This document shows positions 18,391-27,567 of a stretch of 62,281 nucleotides of DNA, in pieces. How positions within the stretch are numbered: position 1 is the stretch's first letter; every line of letters begins with the position of its first letter. Under the pieces are notes generated by a model. The model had not been told where the DNA came from. It saw only the letters and a list, made by a program, of their open reading frames with translations, and did no database searches. Source of the stretch: an uncultured Porphyromonadaceae bacterium. GTDB taxonomy: Bacteria; Bacteroidota; Bacteroidia; Bacteroidales; Muribaculaceae. Position numbers and translations under genes: made by a program. The stretch lies in assembly GCA_947177405.1 (NCBI GenBank), contig CAMWUJ010000007.1, forward strand, positions 1 to 62,281, read 5' to 3'.

Positions 18391-21061
18391 TGAAATCAAA
18401 AAGGCTTGGGGCATTGTCGGATTCGTCGGTAATATTTTCTTTTATCTCTTCGATAATTTCGGCATCTGTGACATTCTCTTCCGAGGCAATCTCTTCGGTA
18501 GTCATATCCTCAGAGGGTGTCTCCTCTTCAGGTTTGCGGGTTGGCTCAAGCTCCTCCACTTTGGCTATCGTATAATTCGACAATCGTTTTCCTTTGGCCT
18601 TGAAGCTCTTCACACCGATGAATTCCTCTGCTTCAATCTCCAAATCAGGCCGCACCGAGTCATCACCTCCGAATTCCACCTTAATCCGAGGATAAGGTGT
18701 ATCAGTGAGAAGGATAATTGAAGAGTTTTCATCCGTGCCTACAAAGCGCTGCGGTTTAGCCGAAGGCTCGAATGAGAAACGCTTCATGTAGGGGTATCCT
18801 AAAGTGGCGTCGTTAAGCACCAGGGTCCAGATCTTATGAGGATCGTATTTCTCTATTTTGAGGATGTTATCTTCGTAGTGGTTTCGATCGGAGAAAGAGG
18901 AGGTGAAGTATTCACCGGTCTTTGTAATGATCAATACCTGATCCTCGCCGTGGAAGATACCCAGACTTTCGCCTCGTCCGTCATAATTAAGACGGAGCAC
19001 ATCTCGGTCGAACCATACCTCACGACCACCCAAAGTGCTTGCACCGCGCTTCTCGAGAGTTATCCCTTTACTCTCGATCTTATATTTGGTCACGAGGTTT
19101 CCGAGCGACTCCTTGCCTTTCACGGCAAGGTCGGAGAAATTGATCGAGAGCCGTCGGTTGCGAGGTTTGCGTCCTGCCTCGTCGGGCTCATCCTTGAGGA
19201 GGATTCTCACTGTCTCGGCCTCGCCGTTGGGATTGCAAGTGAGCCATAGAATCTTGGATCCCGGCAATCCTTTGGTGATATCGTATTCTTTCTCGCGTGT
19301 AAGGCCTGTGATATAGAATCTCTTCATATAGGAGCTTCCTCCCTTGCCGTTGAGATATATCACATTATATATGGTGCGTTTGTCGCCTTTCTTGAATATT
19401 CCGATATGGATTATGTTTTTATCAACGAAAAGTTTATCCTGCACCTTTACAATCTTGTATTTTCCGTTGCGATAGATCACCAGGATATCATCAATATCCG
19501 AGCAGGTGAAAAGGAATTTCTTATCCTTGAGTCCGGTGCCGATGAATCCACCCTCCTCATCGTGATAGAAACGTTTGTTGGCCTCTGCCACCTTTGCGGC
19601 CTCAATGGAGTCGAACCCTCGAATCACGGTGCGACGCGGGAAGCGGGATCCATATTTCTCTTTCAGATGCAGATACCATTTCTCTGTATATTCCACGATA
19701 TGCTCAAGGTCGTATTCTATCTGTGCGATCTCCTCATCGAGTCTTGCAATACGGTTGTCGGCTTTCTCTGAATTAAACTTCAAGATTCGTCCCATCTTGA
19801 TTTCCCAGAGATGAATGAGGTCTTCATCTGTTAGAGAACGGAAAAAGCCGGGTTTGTAAGGATCGAACAGCACATCAAGGCGTCGGATGGCACTCTCCAT
19901 ATCCGGCGCGGATTCAATCTCCTTATCCTTATACATCCTCTCCTCGATGAATATTTTCTCCAGCGAGAGGAAAAGCTGTTGCTCGCGGGTTTCTCCGAGT
20001 TTGATGTCGAGTTCCTGACGTAACATCTCCTGTGTATGGTCCACAGAATATCGGAGGAGATCGGACACGGTTAGGAATTCCGGTTTGCGGTCTCGAATCA
20101 CGCAGCAATTGGGTGAAATATTGATTTCACAATCAGTGAAAGCGTATAAAGCGTCGATGGCTTTGTCGCTTGAAGTCTGCGGAGCGAGATTTACCAGAAT
20201 TTCTGCGTGAGCGGAAGTATTATCTTCCACGCTCTTGATTTTGATTTTCCCTTTTTCCACTGCGGAAAGAATCGAGGGGATAAGAGTGGTTGTGGTTTTT
20301 CCGTATGGAAGCTCGGTTATGGCCAAAGTCTTGTTATCGATTTTCTCAATTTTGGCTCTCACTTTTACCGAACCACCCCTTGCACCGTCATTATATTTAG
20401 CCACGTCGAGCAATCCACCGGTCTGGAAGTCGGGGAGGAGGCGGAATGGCCTGTCATGAAGATAGTCGATGGCGGCATCGATGATTTCATTGAAATTATG
20501 CGGGAGTATCTTAGATGAAAGACCTACTGCAATACCTTCTACACCCTGAGTGAGCAGCAGAGGAAATTTCATGGGTAGCACCACGGGCTCATCCTTACGT
20601 CCGTCGTATGAGGGAGTCCATTCGGTAATCTTGGGAGAAAAGGCAGTCTCGATGGCAAATTCGGAAAGGCGTGCCTCGATATATCGTGATGCGGCCGCCT
20701 CATCGCCGGTTATGATATTTCCCCAGTTTCCTTGAGTGTCAATAAGAAGCTCCTTCTGTCCGAGCTGCACCAATGCGTCGGCAATCGAAGCATCGCCATG
20801 AGGATGATACTGCATTGTATTGCCCACGATGTTGGCCACTTTGTTGAAGCGACCGTCATCTATTGTGCGCATTGAATGGAGAATGCGACGTTGCACAGGT
20901 TTTAGACCATCCACGATATTGGGGATGGCTCGTTCCAGTATCACATAGCTCGCATATTCCAGATACCACGACCTGAACATTCCCGAAAGAACAGTCTTGC
21001 GGTCGGTGGGGGAAAGGTTGCGTTCATCGATTTCGTTGCCGGTTTCGTTGATGTCAGACAT
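18383..21061 (-). CDS. parC: DNA topoisomerase IV subunit A
   Basis: 892 aa. The breakage-reunion domain has the catalytic tyrosine in AAASRYIEARLSEFA, the entry motif MFRSWYLEYASYVILERAIP and NTMQYHPHGDASIAD. The C-terminal beta-pinwheel region (about 500-800) is divergent and followed by an acidic, Glu/Thr-rich tail. It decatenates daughter chromosomes together with ParE, which is not in the window. First gene of an operon with DUF3316 and S41 genes. The length and lack of a GyrA box favour ParC over GyrA. Confidence 0.9.
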   Translation of the reverse strand: MSDINETGNEIDERNLSPTDRKTVLSGMFRSWYLEYASYVILERAIPNIVDGLKPVQRRILHSMRTIDDGRFNKVANIVGNTMQYHPHGDASIADALVQLGQKELLIDTQGNWGNIITGDEAAASRYIEARLSEFAIETAFSPKITEWTPSYDGRKDEPVVLPMKFPLLLTQGVEGIAVGLSSKILPHNFNEIIDAAIDYLHDRPFRLLPDFQTGGLLDVAKYNDGARGGSVKVRAKIEKIDNKTLAITELPYGKTTTTLIPSILSAVEKGKIKIKSVEDNTSAHAEILVNLAPQTSSDKAIDALYAFTDCEINISPNCCVIRDRKPEFLTVSDLLRYSVDHTQEMLRQELDIKLGETREQQLFLSLEKIFIEERMYKDKEIESAPDMESAIRRLDVLFDPYKPGFFRSLTDEDLIHLWEIKMGRILKFNSEKADNRIARLDEEIAQIEYDLEHIVEYTEKWYLHLKEKYGSRFPRRTVIRGFDSIEAAKVAEANKRFYHDEEGGFIGTGLKDKKFLFTCSDIDDILVIYRNGKYKIVKVQDKLFVDKNIIHIGIFKKGDKRTIYNVIYLNGKGGSSYMKRFYITGLTREKEYDITKGLPGSKILWLTCNPNGEAETVRILLKDEPDEAGRKPRNRRLSINFSDLAVKGKESLGNLVTKYKIESKGITLEKRGASTLGGREVWFDRDVLRLNYDGRGESLGIFHGEDQVLIITKTGEYFTSSFSDRNHYEDNILKIEKYDPHKIWTLVLNDATLGYPYMKRFSFEPSAKPQRFVGTDENSSIILLTDTPYPRIKVEFGGDDSVRPDLEIEAEEFIGVKSFKAKGKRLSNYTIAKVEELEPTRKPEEETPSEDMTTEEIASEENVTDAEIIEEIKENITDESDNAPSLFDFND

Positions 21062-21135
21062 GGTGAGGTGGTTCTAAGAGTTCTCTGCTTTCAAAGTTTT
21101 TATCCGTAAAGTTAGTAATTTTTCAGTAAATTTGC

Positions 21136-21143
21136 TAACTTTG
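21136..21143 (+). promoter_or_regulatory. -7 box ahead of the GYF_2-TM2 gene
   Basis: TAACTTTG matches TAnnTTTG and lies 75 bases before the ATG at 21219. On the opposite strand TAACTTTA lies at about 21107-21114 and may serve parC. Confidence 0.45.
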
Positions 21144-21218
21144 GGAATTAATTGCTTATTATTGTGCAATAAAATTAATTAGAAAGGATAAAATTAACGT
21201 TTCAAAAACATCATAAGT

Positions 21219-21668
21219 ATGTATTATATTCATATTAACGGGCAATCAATAGGCCCAATGAATGCAGATCAGATTATGGCTTACCCTGTCTCTGCAGACA
21301 CCCAGGTGAGTAAGGATGGAGGTCCCTGGACTCCTCTTTTCAACTATCCGGAGCTCATGCAGTTGTTGAGTCGGCAAGGTGGAACAGGTTATGGTTCTTA
21401 TTCCGGTATGTCTTCAATGGAGCAGACCGAGGTCAGCTCGAAAAAGACCCTTTGTGGAATCATGGCTATCTTATTCGGATGGTTAGGAATTCAGTATTTC
21501 ATATTAGGTAAGGTTGGAGGAGGATTCATCACAATCCTGCTTACAATCGTTACTTGTGGACTATGGGAGCTTGTAACTTTCATTCAGGGTATTCTGATGC
21601 TTTGTATGAGTGATTCCGAGTTCAAGAGAAAATTTATGGACAATACTTCGACATTGCCGTTATTCTGA
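21219..21668 (+). CDS. GYF_2-TM2 membrane protein
   Basis: 149 aa. The N-terminal GYF_2 domain (MYYIHINGQSIGPMNADQI, then GGPWTPLFNYPEL) is followed by a short linker. A TM2 domain follows: KKTLCGIMAILFGWLGIQYF, a conserved small-residue turn and a second helix CGLWELVTFIQGILML. The same fusion is common in Bacteroidetes and its role is unknown. It is a single-gene unit ending in a strong bidirectional terminator. Confidence 0.8.
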   Translation: MYYIHINGQSIGPMNADQIMAYPVSADTQVSKDGGPWTPLFNYPELMQLLSRQGGTGYGSYSGMSSMEQTEVSSKKTLCGIMAILFGWLGIQYFILGKVGGGFITILLTIVTCGLWELVTFIQGILMLCMSDSEFKRKFMDNTSTLPLF

Positions 21669-21683
21669 TAAAAATCTCAAAAT

Positions 21684-21728
21684 AAAATAAACCGGATTCT
21701 TCCCAAGAGGAAGAATCCGGTTTATTTT
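21684..21728. terminator. bidirectional intrinsic terminator
   Basis: A 19-bp stem pairs AAATAAACCGGATTCTTCC with its complement over the loop CAAGA. A/T tracts on both sides let it serve the TM2 gene and the convergent transglutaminase gene. Confidence 0.85.
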
Positions 21729-21759
21729 ATTTATATGGACGTGCATAACTATATTGTTT

Positions 21760-24411
21760 TCATTCCACGGAGTTGAGGATACGGGCAAGTTCTTCCCCGA
21801 GATGAATGGTATAACCTTTTCGCATGGCTACTATGCGGTTGAAGGAATCTGCAACCACAAAGATTGGCATATCAGTTGATGCTACCGGCGGCATCTCAAG
21901 ACCATTCTTGAGGGCTTCCATTATGCTGCCGTTATCGATACCGAAAACTACATTATCAGGAAGAGTGCCGAAGTCTCCTGGGCTGAATCTTGAAGCTGAT
22001 TCCGCATCCGGGAAGAGAATGAGAATCTTGCTACCGGTCTTTTCAAGTTCTACGGCTGCCGCGGCTATGTCGTTGAGAGCATGGGCGCTTGGCTCATGAC
22101 CCGGAAGAATGATTCCAAGCCCGTAATATCCTCTCCCTGTGGTGGAGAGAATGGAACGGGGATCGGAATCACTACTATTCCCAGCTCCGGGGGTAAAAGG
22201 AGAATACAAGAGCTCCGCATCAAGATTTCCAATAACCTGCAATGCTGTCGAATCCTGACGCACTACAAGTTTCGGCATGGCTTTCTCTCCTGCTTTTGCA
22301 TTAAAGAATTCAGTATGAGCCAACACGGTTCCGTTAGCAAGGCGCTGCCCGGTAACCATCATATACTGGCCTTCCTGAAGAGGCTGACATCGACTGTTGA
22401 TCGATTCAAGAGTCTCGAAATCATCAAACTCCATCAGTTCCGGCACTCCATCGGCAATACGTGAAATAGTGAAATGAGAATAGTATTTAGGTTCTCTGCC
22501 AAGATCCCCGGATCCATTGACAATCTCCAGAATCCCTTTCTTCTCTTCTAACTGTATCTCCGGGTCAGCCTCTTCAAAATTTACATCGTGCCATTCTCCT
22601 TTTTCATCAGCATATTGTGTGATGCGGCTCACCTGATCAATTCTTGCAGGCACACCGATACTTCGGCAGATTGCCACAAACAGAATGGAACGGTTCAGCC
22701 TGTCGGCAATGCCATGATCAAGGGTAGCGACCGGTGATTGCCGGAAACGACCTGGATTGAAATCCATATCAATCACAATTTTATTCTTCAGGTCTTCTTC
22801 AAGTTGGCGCGGATCCATCTTATACCGTGATATCTGATCATCCGAGAGGTTTTTCCGGATTATCTCTTTATAAGGATGGATCATCTCGATTTCAATCCTC
22901 GGATTAAGGACATAATGCGCAAAGAGCGGTGATGATTCATCTCCGTTGGAATAAAGGAGATGGTCGGTCAAAACATCAGTTGTCATGTCGTGAAGATCCT
23001 TCTCCGCCACATTCCCGAGAAGGGAGAGGGCGCGTTTGCGTTGCGACACAGGCAATGAGGATAAAAATTCAAGAATCACCTTATGGTTCCCTCTTGAATT
23101 GACAAGAATGGGAGCTGCGATAGAATCCATGTCCAGACTCTTGCAGATATCCAATCCCTTTTCAGGAGTTATGAACGTATTGACATAAGCTAAACGAATG
23201 CTATCTTCATAAGCTTTTCTTCGATCATTGGCAATGATAGCATCCGGGGAAACCTCCGGCATCATGCCGCCCGAAGGAGGAGGCACGAGATCAAAGTCGA
23301 ACCCTCCGGTAAAAGAGGCATCCTTATCCAGAATAAGTTCGGGAGTATCGCCGGCATGAAGCTTGGTAAAATTAAAATTCTTTCCATCCGAAGCCCACAC
23401 CACCATATCTCCAAGTCCTGAGATGAAGTCGGTATGACCGCAGGCATCAGTCTTTTTCACTGCGAGCGGGAAAAACTCGGCATAGTTATAAAGACAGAAT
23501 CTCACCGTGGCGTCCTTCACGGGTTTGCCGGCCCGATCTTTTACCACAATTCCCGATTTTACCACAGGAGCGTAATTTTCAGTAACGTTGATAACAGTGG
23601 TTATAGGAGTGGATGCAAGCTTCTCCTCCGGCCCGTCGTATGATCCGGTTATATTTGTTGACATCAACATTCCGCGTGAAGCAGGTGCATTGAACCATGC
23701 AAGATCCAGCACGGGTTCCGGTTCGCAGGCACCCAGAAAATACCATTTGCCGTCTGCCCAGGCTTCCACCCAGGCATGATTGTCATCGGTATGGGCCCAA
23801 CGCGGAGTATAGACCTGACGGGCAGGTATTCCTATGCTTCTCAGGGCTGCCACAGTGAAGGTGGATTCCTCGCCGCATCTTCCCAATGCGTTGCCCATGG
23901 TGACAAGAGGGGATGAGGTGCGCGCATCTGAAGGTTGATAGCTTACCTTCTCATGACACCAGTGATTCACCTCAAGAATGGCATCTTTCATGGAGAGATT
24001 GCCGACCCTATCCTTCAATTCATCATAAAAGATGCTTCTTGAGCGATCAAGATTCTCATTATTAACTCTTACGGGGAGCACAAAGTGACGCCATTCCCTG
24101 TCAGGTACCACTTTCCCCCACGGCATCTCTTCCCGGGCTTTGAGAGCCAATCTGATATTCTCCAGATAGAACTCAGGGGTATAATCCAGGGCATCAGGAG
24201 TGGAGATATAGGCGTAAAGAAATTTCAGTGCGTCAGCTTCCTGTGAGGTCAGGCTATCAGGAATTTTCAGTAAATCAGCAATCTCGGGCTGTTTTTGAAG
24301 GCGATTCTCATAATCGGCAGTTGCTCGGGAGGTAAGTATGGTTCGCGCATACCCTCCCCCAGGGATGAGGAAAGCCGATGCGAGAATAAATGATTTCAGG
24401 TATTTTCTCAT
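21760..24411 (-). CDS. secreted transglutaminase-like domain protein
   Basis: 883 aa with an N-terminal signal peptide (first 22 residues). A transglutaminase-like cysteine protease core lies at about residues 150-240: cysteine in LGRCGEESTF, histidine in TDDNHAWVEAW and aspartate/glutamate soon after. A beta-sandwich region with KDRAGKPVKDATVRF follows, resembling a carboxypeptidase-regulatory fold. The C-terminal part ends with a thioredoxin-like pattern (ILILFPDAES). It is probably periplasmic or surface exposed; whether it cuts or links peptides is unknown. Last gene of a five-gene run with a glycosidase and kinase. Confidence 0.8.
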   Translation of the reverse strand: MRKYLKSFILASAFLIPGGGYARTILTSRATADYENRLQKQPEIADLLKIPDSLTSQEADALKFLYAYISTPDALDYTPEFYLENIRLALKAREEMPWGKVVPDREWRHFVLPVRVNNENLDRSRSIFYDELKDRVGNLSMKDAILEVNHWCHEKVSYQPSDARTSSPLVTMGNALGRCGEESTFTVAALRSIGIPARQVYTPRWAHTDDNHAWVEAWADGKWYFLGACEPEPVLDLAWFNAPASRGMLMSTNITGSYDGPEEKLASTPITTVINVTENYAPVVKSGIVVKDRAGKPVKDATVRFCLYNYAEFFPLAVKKTDACGHTDFISGLGDMVVWASDGKNFNFTKLHAGDTPELILDKDASFTGGFDFDLVPPPSGGMMPEVSPDAIIANDRRKAYEDSIRLAYVNTFITPEKGLDICKSLDMDSIAAPILVNSRGNHKVILEFLSSLPVSQRKRALSLLGNVAEKDLHDMTTDVLTDHLLYSNGDESSPLFAHYVLNPRIEIEMIHPYKEIIRKNLSDDQISRYKMDPRQLEEDLKNKIVIDMDFNPGRFRQSPVATLDHGIADRLNRSILFVAICRSIGVPARIDQVSRITQYADEKGEWHDVNFEEADPEIQLEEKKGILEIVNGSGDLGREPKYYSHFTISRIADGVPELMEFDDFETLESINSRCQPLQEGQYMMVTGQRLANGTVLAHTEFFNAKAGEKAMPKLVVRQDSTALQVIGNLDAELLYSPFTPGAGNSSDSDPRSILSTTGRGYYGLGIILPGHEPSAHALNDIAAAAVELEKTGSKILILFPDAESASRFSPGDFGTLPDNVVFGIDNGSIMEALKNGLEMPPVASTDMPIFVVADSFNRIVAMRKGYTIHLGEELARILNSVE

Positions 24412-24443
24412 GGTATAGTATTAATCAAAACAATCAAAGAATT

Positions 24444-25178
24444 TTATATCATATCAATGGCTTTGCGTAATGCAGCCACAATTTCCGGGTCGGTAGCCAT
24501 CCGGCTTCCATCAGCCGAGTCTGCACTTCCCATTTTTGCCTCTCCGGAAACATTCAATTCAGACTTCCTTAAAGATCGTGCCGAGGCATGTATCTCGTCC
24601 GCTCGGGAAGTCATTACAAGAGAAGCAATATTCTTTGGCGTGACGCCGGCGCCTGCCATTATGGAGATACGTTTACCCGCTTGCTTTTTGAGCGAGGCGA
24701 TCTTGAAAGCACCGGCTTCAGCCGAGGAGGATTGCCCTGAAGTCAGGACACGAGCGAATCCCAGTTCAATTATCTCTTCAAGTGCGCGTTCGGGATTTGC
24801 AACAACATCGAAGGCGCGATGAAATGTGTTGTCAAGGCCGGCAGCCGCTTTCAAAAGGTATCTGCAAGCCTCGACATCCACTTCACCCTCCGGAGTTAGA
24901 GCACCTGTCACAATCCCCTGCGCACCATTTTCTACTGCTATCCTGATATCTTCGGCCATCACATCCAGCTCATCGGGTGAATAGACAAAATCTCCGGCAC
25001 GTGGTCGTATCAAGACATTTGTAGGTATTCTTTGAGCTGAATATCTTATCATAGCCGCCGAAGGGGTCAATCCTCCCTCCGCAAGTCCGGAACATAACTC
25101 TACTCTGTCAGCTCCGCCTTTTATCGCTGCCAGAACTCCTTCAGGATCACCCGTGCAAATTTCAAGTTTTATAGCCAT
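24444..25178 (-). CDS. cutC: CutC-family protein
   Basis: 244 aa TIM-barrel protein of the CutC family, described as copper homeostasis proteins though direct copper handling is disputed. Visible family motifs are LEICTGDPEGVLAAIKGGAD, RVELCSGLAEGGLTPS, LIRPRAGDFVYS and the C-terminal DEIHASAR. It lies between the fucosidase and the transglutaminase-like gene with gaps of 23 and 32 bases, so it is co-transcribed with carbohydrate genes. Confidence 0.92.
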   Translation of the reverse strand: MAIKLEICTGDPEGVLAAIKGGADRVELCSGLAEGGLTPSAAMIRYSAQRIPTNVLIRPRAGDFVYSPDELDVMAEDIRIAVENGAQGIVTGALTPEGEVDVEACRYLLKAAAGLDNTFHRAFDVVANPERALEEIIELGFARVLTSGQSSSAEAGAFKIASLKKQAGKRISIMAGAGVTPKNIASLVMTSRADEIHASARSLRKSELNVSGEAKMGSADSADGSRMATDPEIVAALRKAIDMI

Positions 25179-25201
25179 AGATAATATAGTGATTCAGGAA
25201 A

Positions 25202-26521
25202 TTAGTTGTGGGATAGTTCCACTATGTAATCAATATCTTCCGGAATTGAGGGGAGATGAAGCGTCACACCATCTTGGCCAACAGTATATGCCACCTTCTC
25301 GTCGGGGATTCCGTAACGGAAAGCATCCTTGACAGACGTATAACCGGGAATAAATATCTCTGTTGATTGGGGAGAAAGAATATGAATGAAAGTTCTTCCC
25401 GGTAATCTTGTGGATGTGCCCCAATCGGCCTTGAAAAGGCTGCCGTCGGTAGAATAAATTGTCTCGCCATATTTGCGCATCCACTCTCCGATATCGCGTA
25501 GCCGATCCAATGCCACAGCCGGGAGTTCTCCGTTGGGTTGCGGCCCTATATTCAGAAGCAGGTTAGCGCCCTGACCTGCAGTGCGCACCAGATAATGGAT
25601 CAAAGTACGGGTATCTTTATAATTGGTATCCACAATCTTATATCCCCACATACCGTTCATGGTATTGCAGGTTTCAAGTGGCAGAAGGCTTATATCCTGA
25701 GTGGAATAGCCGGCGGTGTTTTCACCGGGGCGGTCACGCTCGAAAATCTGTATATCCTCGCCGGGGAAAATATTCTGATGGTGATTGTTGCCTATCAGAC
25801 ATCCCGGCTGCAACTTGTGGACCAAAGCATATTGCGAAGGTAACTCCCAGTCAAAAGGAGTCTTATCCTCATCATGGTCCCACCATCCGTCAAACCATAT
25901 ACAGCGTATCGGGCCATAATTAGTGAGCAGTTCCGTGAGCTGATTATCCATAAATCTACGGTATCCTTTCCAATCATAATTTAGACTGTCAAGATCGGGA
26001 GTATGCCCTGTGCGACCTCTCGGATAGTCAGGACGAGTCCAGTCAATGTGGGAATAATAGAGGTGTAGCTTCAGATCATTATCGCGACAGGCATCCGACA
26101 ATTCTTTGATAACATCTCGTTTGAAAGGAGTGGCGTCCACGATATTATAATCGCTTTGGCGGGTATGCCACATTGAGAAGCCGTCATGGTGTCGTGAGGT
26201 GAAGCATATATATCGTGCTCCTGAATCCTTGATTGCCTTTGCCCATTGGTCGGCATTGAAATCCGCGGGATAAAATCCTTTTGCAGCCTTTGCATATTCA
26301 TCTGCACGAGGACCGTAGTTAAGATACCATTCTCCCTGACCGAACATTGAATATATTCCCCAATGAATGAAAATGCCAAACCTGTCGGCAGCAAATTCTC
26401 TTTGTGACTTTTTTATCTCCTCTGAGGGTATGTAAGTTTGATCTGAGGTGGTTTCGCCGGCCCATATCAGTGACGGGAGAAAAAGAGTTCCCATTAAGGC
26501 CGCGAAAAAATATAATTTCAT
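25202..26521 (-). CDS. alpha-L-fucosidase, GH29
   Basis: 439 aa with a signal peptide (first 21 residues), hence periplasmic. GH29 markers are RFGIFIHWGIYSMFGQGEWY, the histidine pair in CFTSRHHDGFSMW, and the nucleophile aspartate in CIWFDGWWDHD. LLLNIGPQPNGELP near the end is also typical. It cleaves fucose from host or milk glycans. It lies downstream of a ROK kinase gene and upstream of cutC. Linkage specificity cannot be told. Confidence 0.93.
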   Translation of the reverse strand: MKLYFFAALMGTLFLPSLIWAGETTSDQTYIPSEEIKKSQREFAADRFGIFIHWGIYSMFGQGEWYLNYGPRADEYAKAAKGFYPADFNADQWAKAIKDSGARYICFTSRHHDGFSMWHTRQSDYNIVDATPFKRDVIKELSDACRDNDLKLHLYYSHIDWTRPDYPRGRTGHTPDLDSLNYDWKGYRRFMDNQLTELLTNYGPIRCIWFDGWWDHDEDKTPFDWELPSQYALVHKLQPGCLIGNNHHQNIFPGEDIQIFERDRPGENTAGYSTQDISLLPLETCNTMNGMWGYKIVDTNYKDTRTLIHYLVRTAGQGANLLLNIGPQPNGELPAVALDRLRDIGEWMRKYGETIYSTDGSLFKADWGTSTRLPGRTFIHILSPQSTEIFIPGYTSVKDAFRYGIPDEKVAYTVGQDGVTLHLPSIPEDIDYIVELSHN

Positions 26522-26572
26522 AAATATTATGGTATTATAATATTATAATAAGTATAAGTAATCGAACCGGTT

Positions 26573-27547
26573 TCACATAGCTACGGCGCGCCCCGTAGCA
26601 GCGGCTCCGAGGATAGCGGCATCGGCCTCCGGGAGTGATGACCGCATGAAACTAACCTGCCCGTCATACACCCAAAGCAGATGGCGATTGAACGACCGAC
26701 GCATCGCTTCTTCAAAAAATGGGAAGGAATGTGCCACTCCTCCGAAGAATATGAATGCTTCCGGGGAGGAAAATGTGGTGAAATTGGCGCAGGCTTCTCC
26801 CAGAATGTCTCCTGTAATCCGGAATGTGGCAAGTGCCAAGGGGTCTCCATTCTTCGCCGCCTCCCCTATATCCTTAGCATTTATCTCATCGAAGTTTCTC
26901 AGAATGGAAGGAGTGTCGGTGTCGCTGATCAGTCTCTTGGCAGTCTCGACCACACCACGGGCAGAGGTATAGGTTTCCAGACACCCTTTTCTTCCGCATG
27001 AGCAGGGACGCGCTTGTTGATCATGGCGTATTATGGCGTGTCCTAATTCTCCGGCGAGGCCACGTTTGCCACGGAGCAATCTTCCGTCGCATATAATAGC
27101 AGATCCTACTCCTGTGCCCAGAGTGAGCATGATATAGTTATCCATGCCTCTTGCAGCCCCATAGTACATTTCACCGAGAGCAGCGGCATTGGCATCATTT
27201 TCACCGGCAGCGGGGAGACCAAACACCGCGGTCAGCCGGTCGGTGAGAGGAATCGGAGACTCCCATGGCAGATCCACCGCACCCTCAATCACTCCTGTAC
27301 GGGTATTGATACATGGCGCGCCCACACCGATTGCAGCAAGACGCTCATAGGGAATTCCTGCGTCTCTCAATTTTATTGATACCGCCTCATAGAGATTATC
27401 TATATATTCTGTAAATCCGGGATGACCGGTAGTGGGTATATTCCCTTTAGCAAGAATATCACCATTATCGTCAACAATCCCGAACACGGTATTAGTTCCT
27501 CCTATGTCTATGCCGAGAGTCAAATCGGCTTTAGATGAGTTTTTCAT
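26573..27547 (-). CDS. ROK-family sugar kinase
   Basis: 324 aa. The N-terminal ATP-binding motif is LTLGIDIGGTNTVFGIV, the second is LTLGTGVGSAIICDGRL and the ROK zinc motif is CSCGRKGCLETY. There is no DNA-binding helix-turn-helix, so it is a kinase such as glucokinase or N-acetylhexosamine kinase rather than a repressor. It starts 20 bases after the helicase and is followed by a fucosidase. A role in phosphorylating a released sugar is plausible. Confidence 0.92.
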   Translation of the reverse strand: MKNSSKADLTLGIDIGGTNTVFGIVDDNGDILAKGNIPTTGHPGFTEYIDNLYEAVSIKLRDAGIPYERLAAIGVGAPCINTRTGVIEGAVDLPWESPIPLTDRLTAVFGLPAAGENDANAAALGEMYYGAARGMDNYIMLTLGTGVGSAIICDGRLLRGKRGLAGELGHAIIRHDQQARPCSCGRKGCLETYTSARGVVETAKRLISDTDTPSILRNFDEINAKDIGEAAKNGDPLALATFRITGDILGEACANFTTFSSPEAFIFFGGVAHSFPFFEEAMRRSFNRHLLWVYDGQVSFMRSSLPEADAAILGAAATGRAVAM

Positions 27548-27567
27548 ACAGGTATAAATTTAGTTGT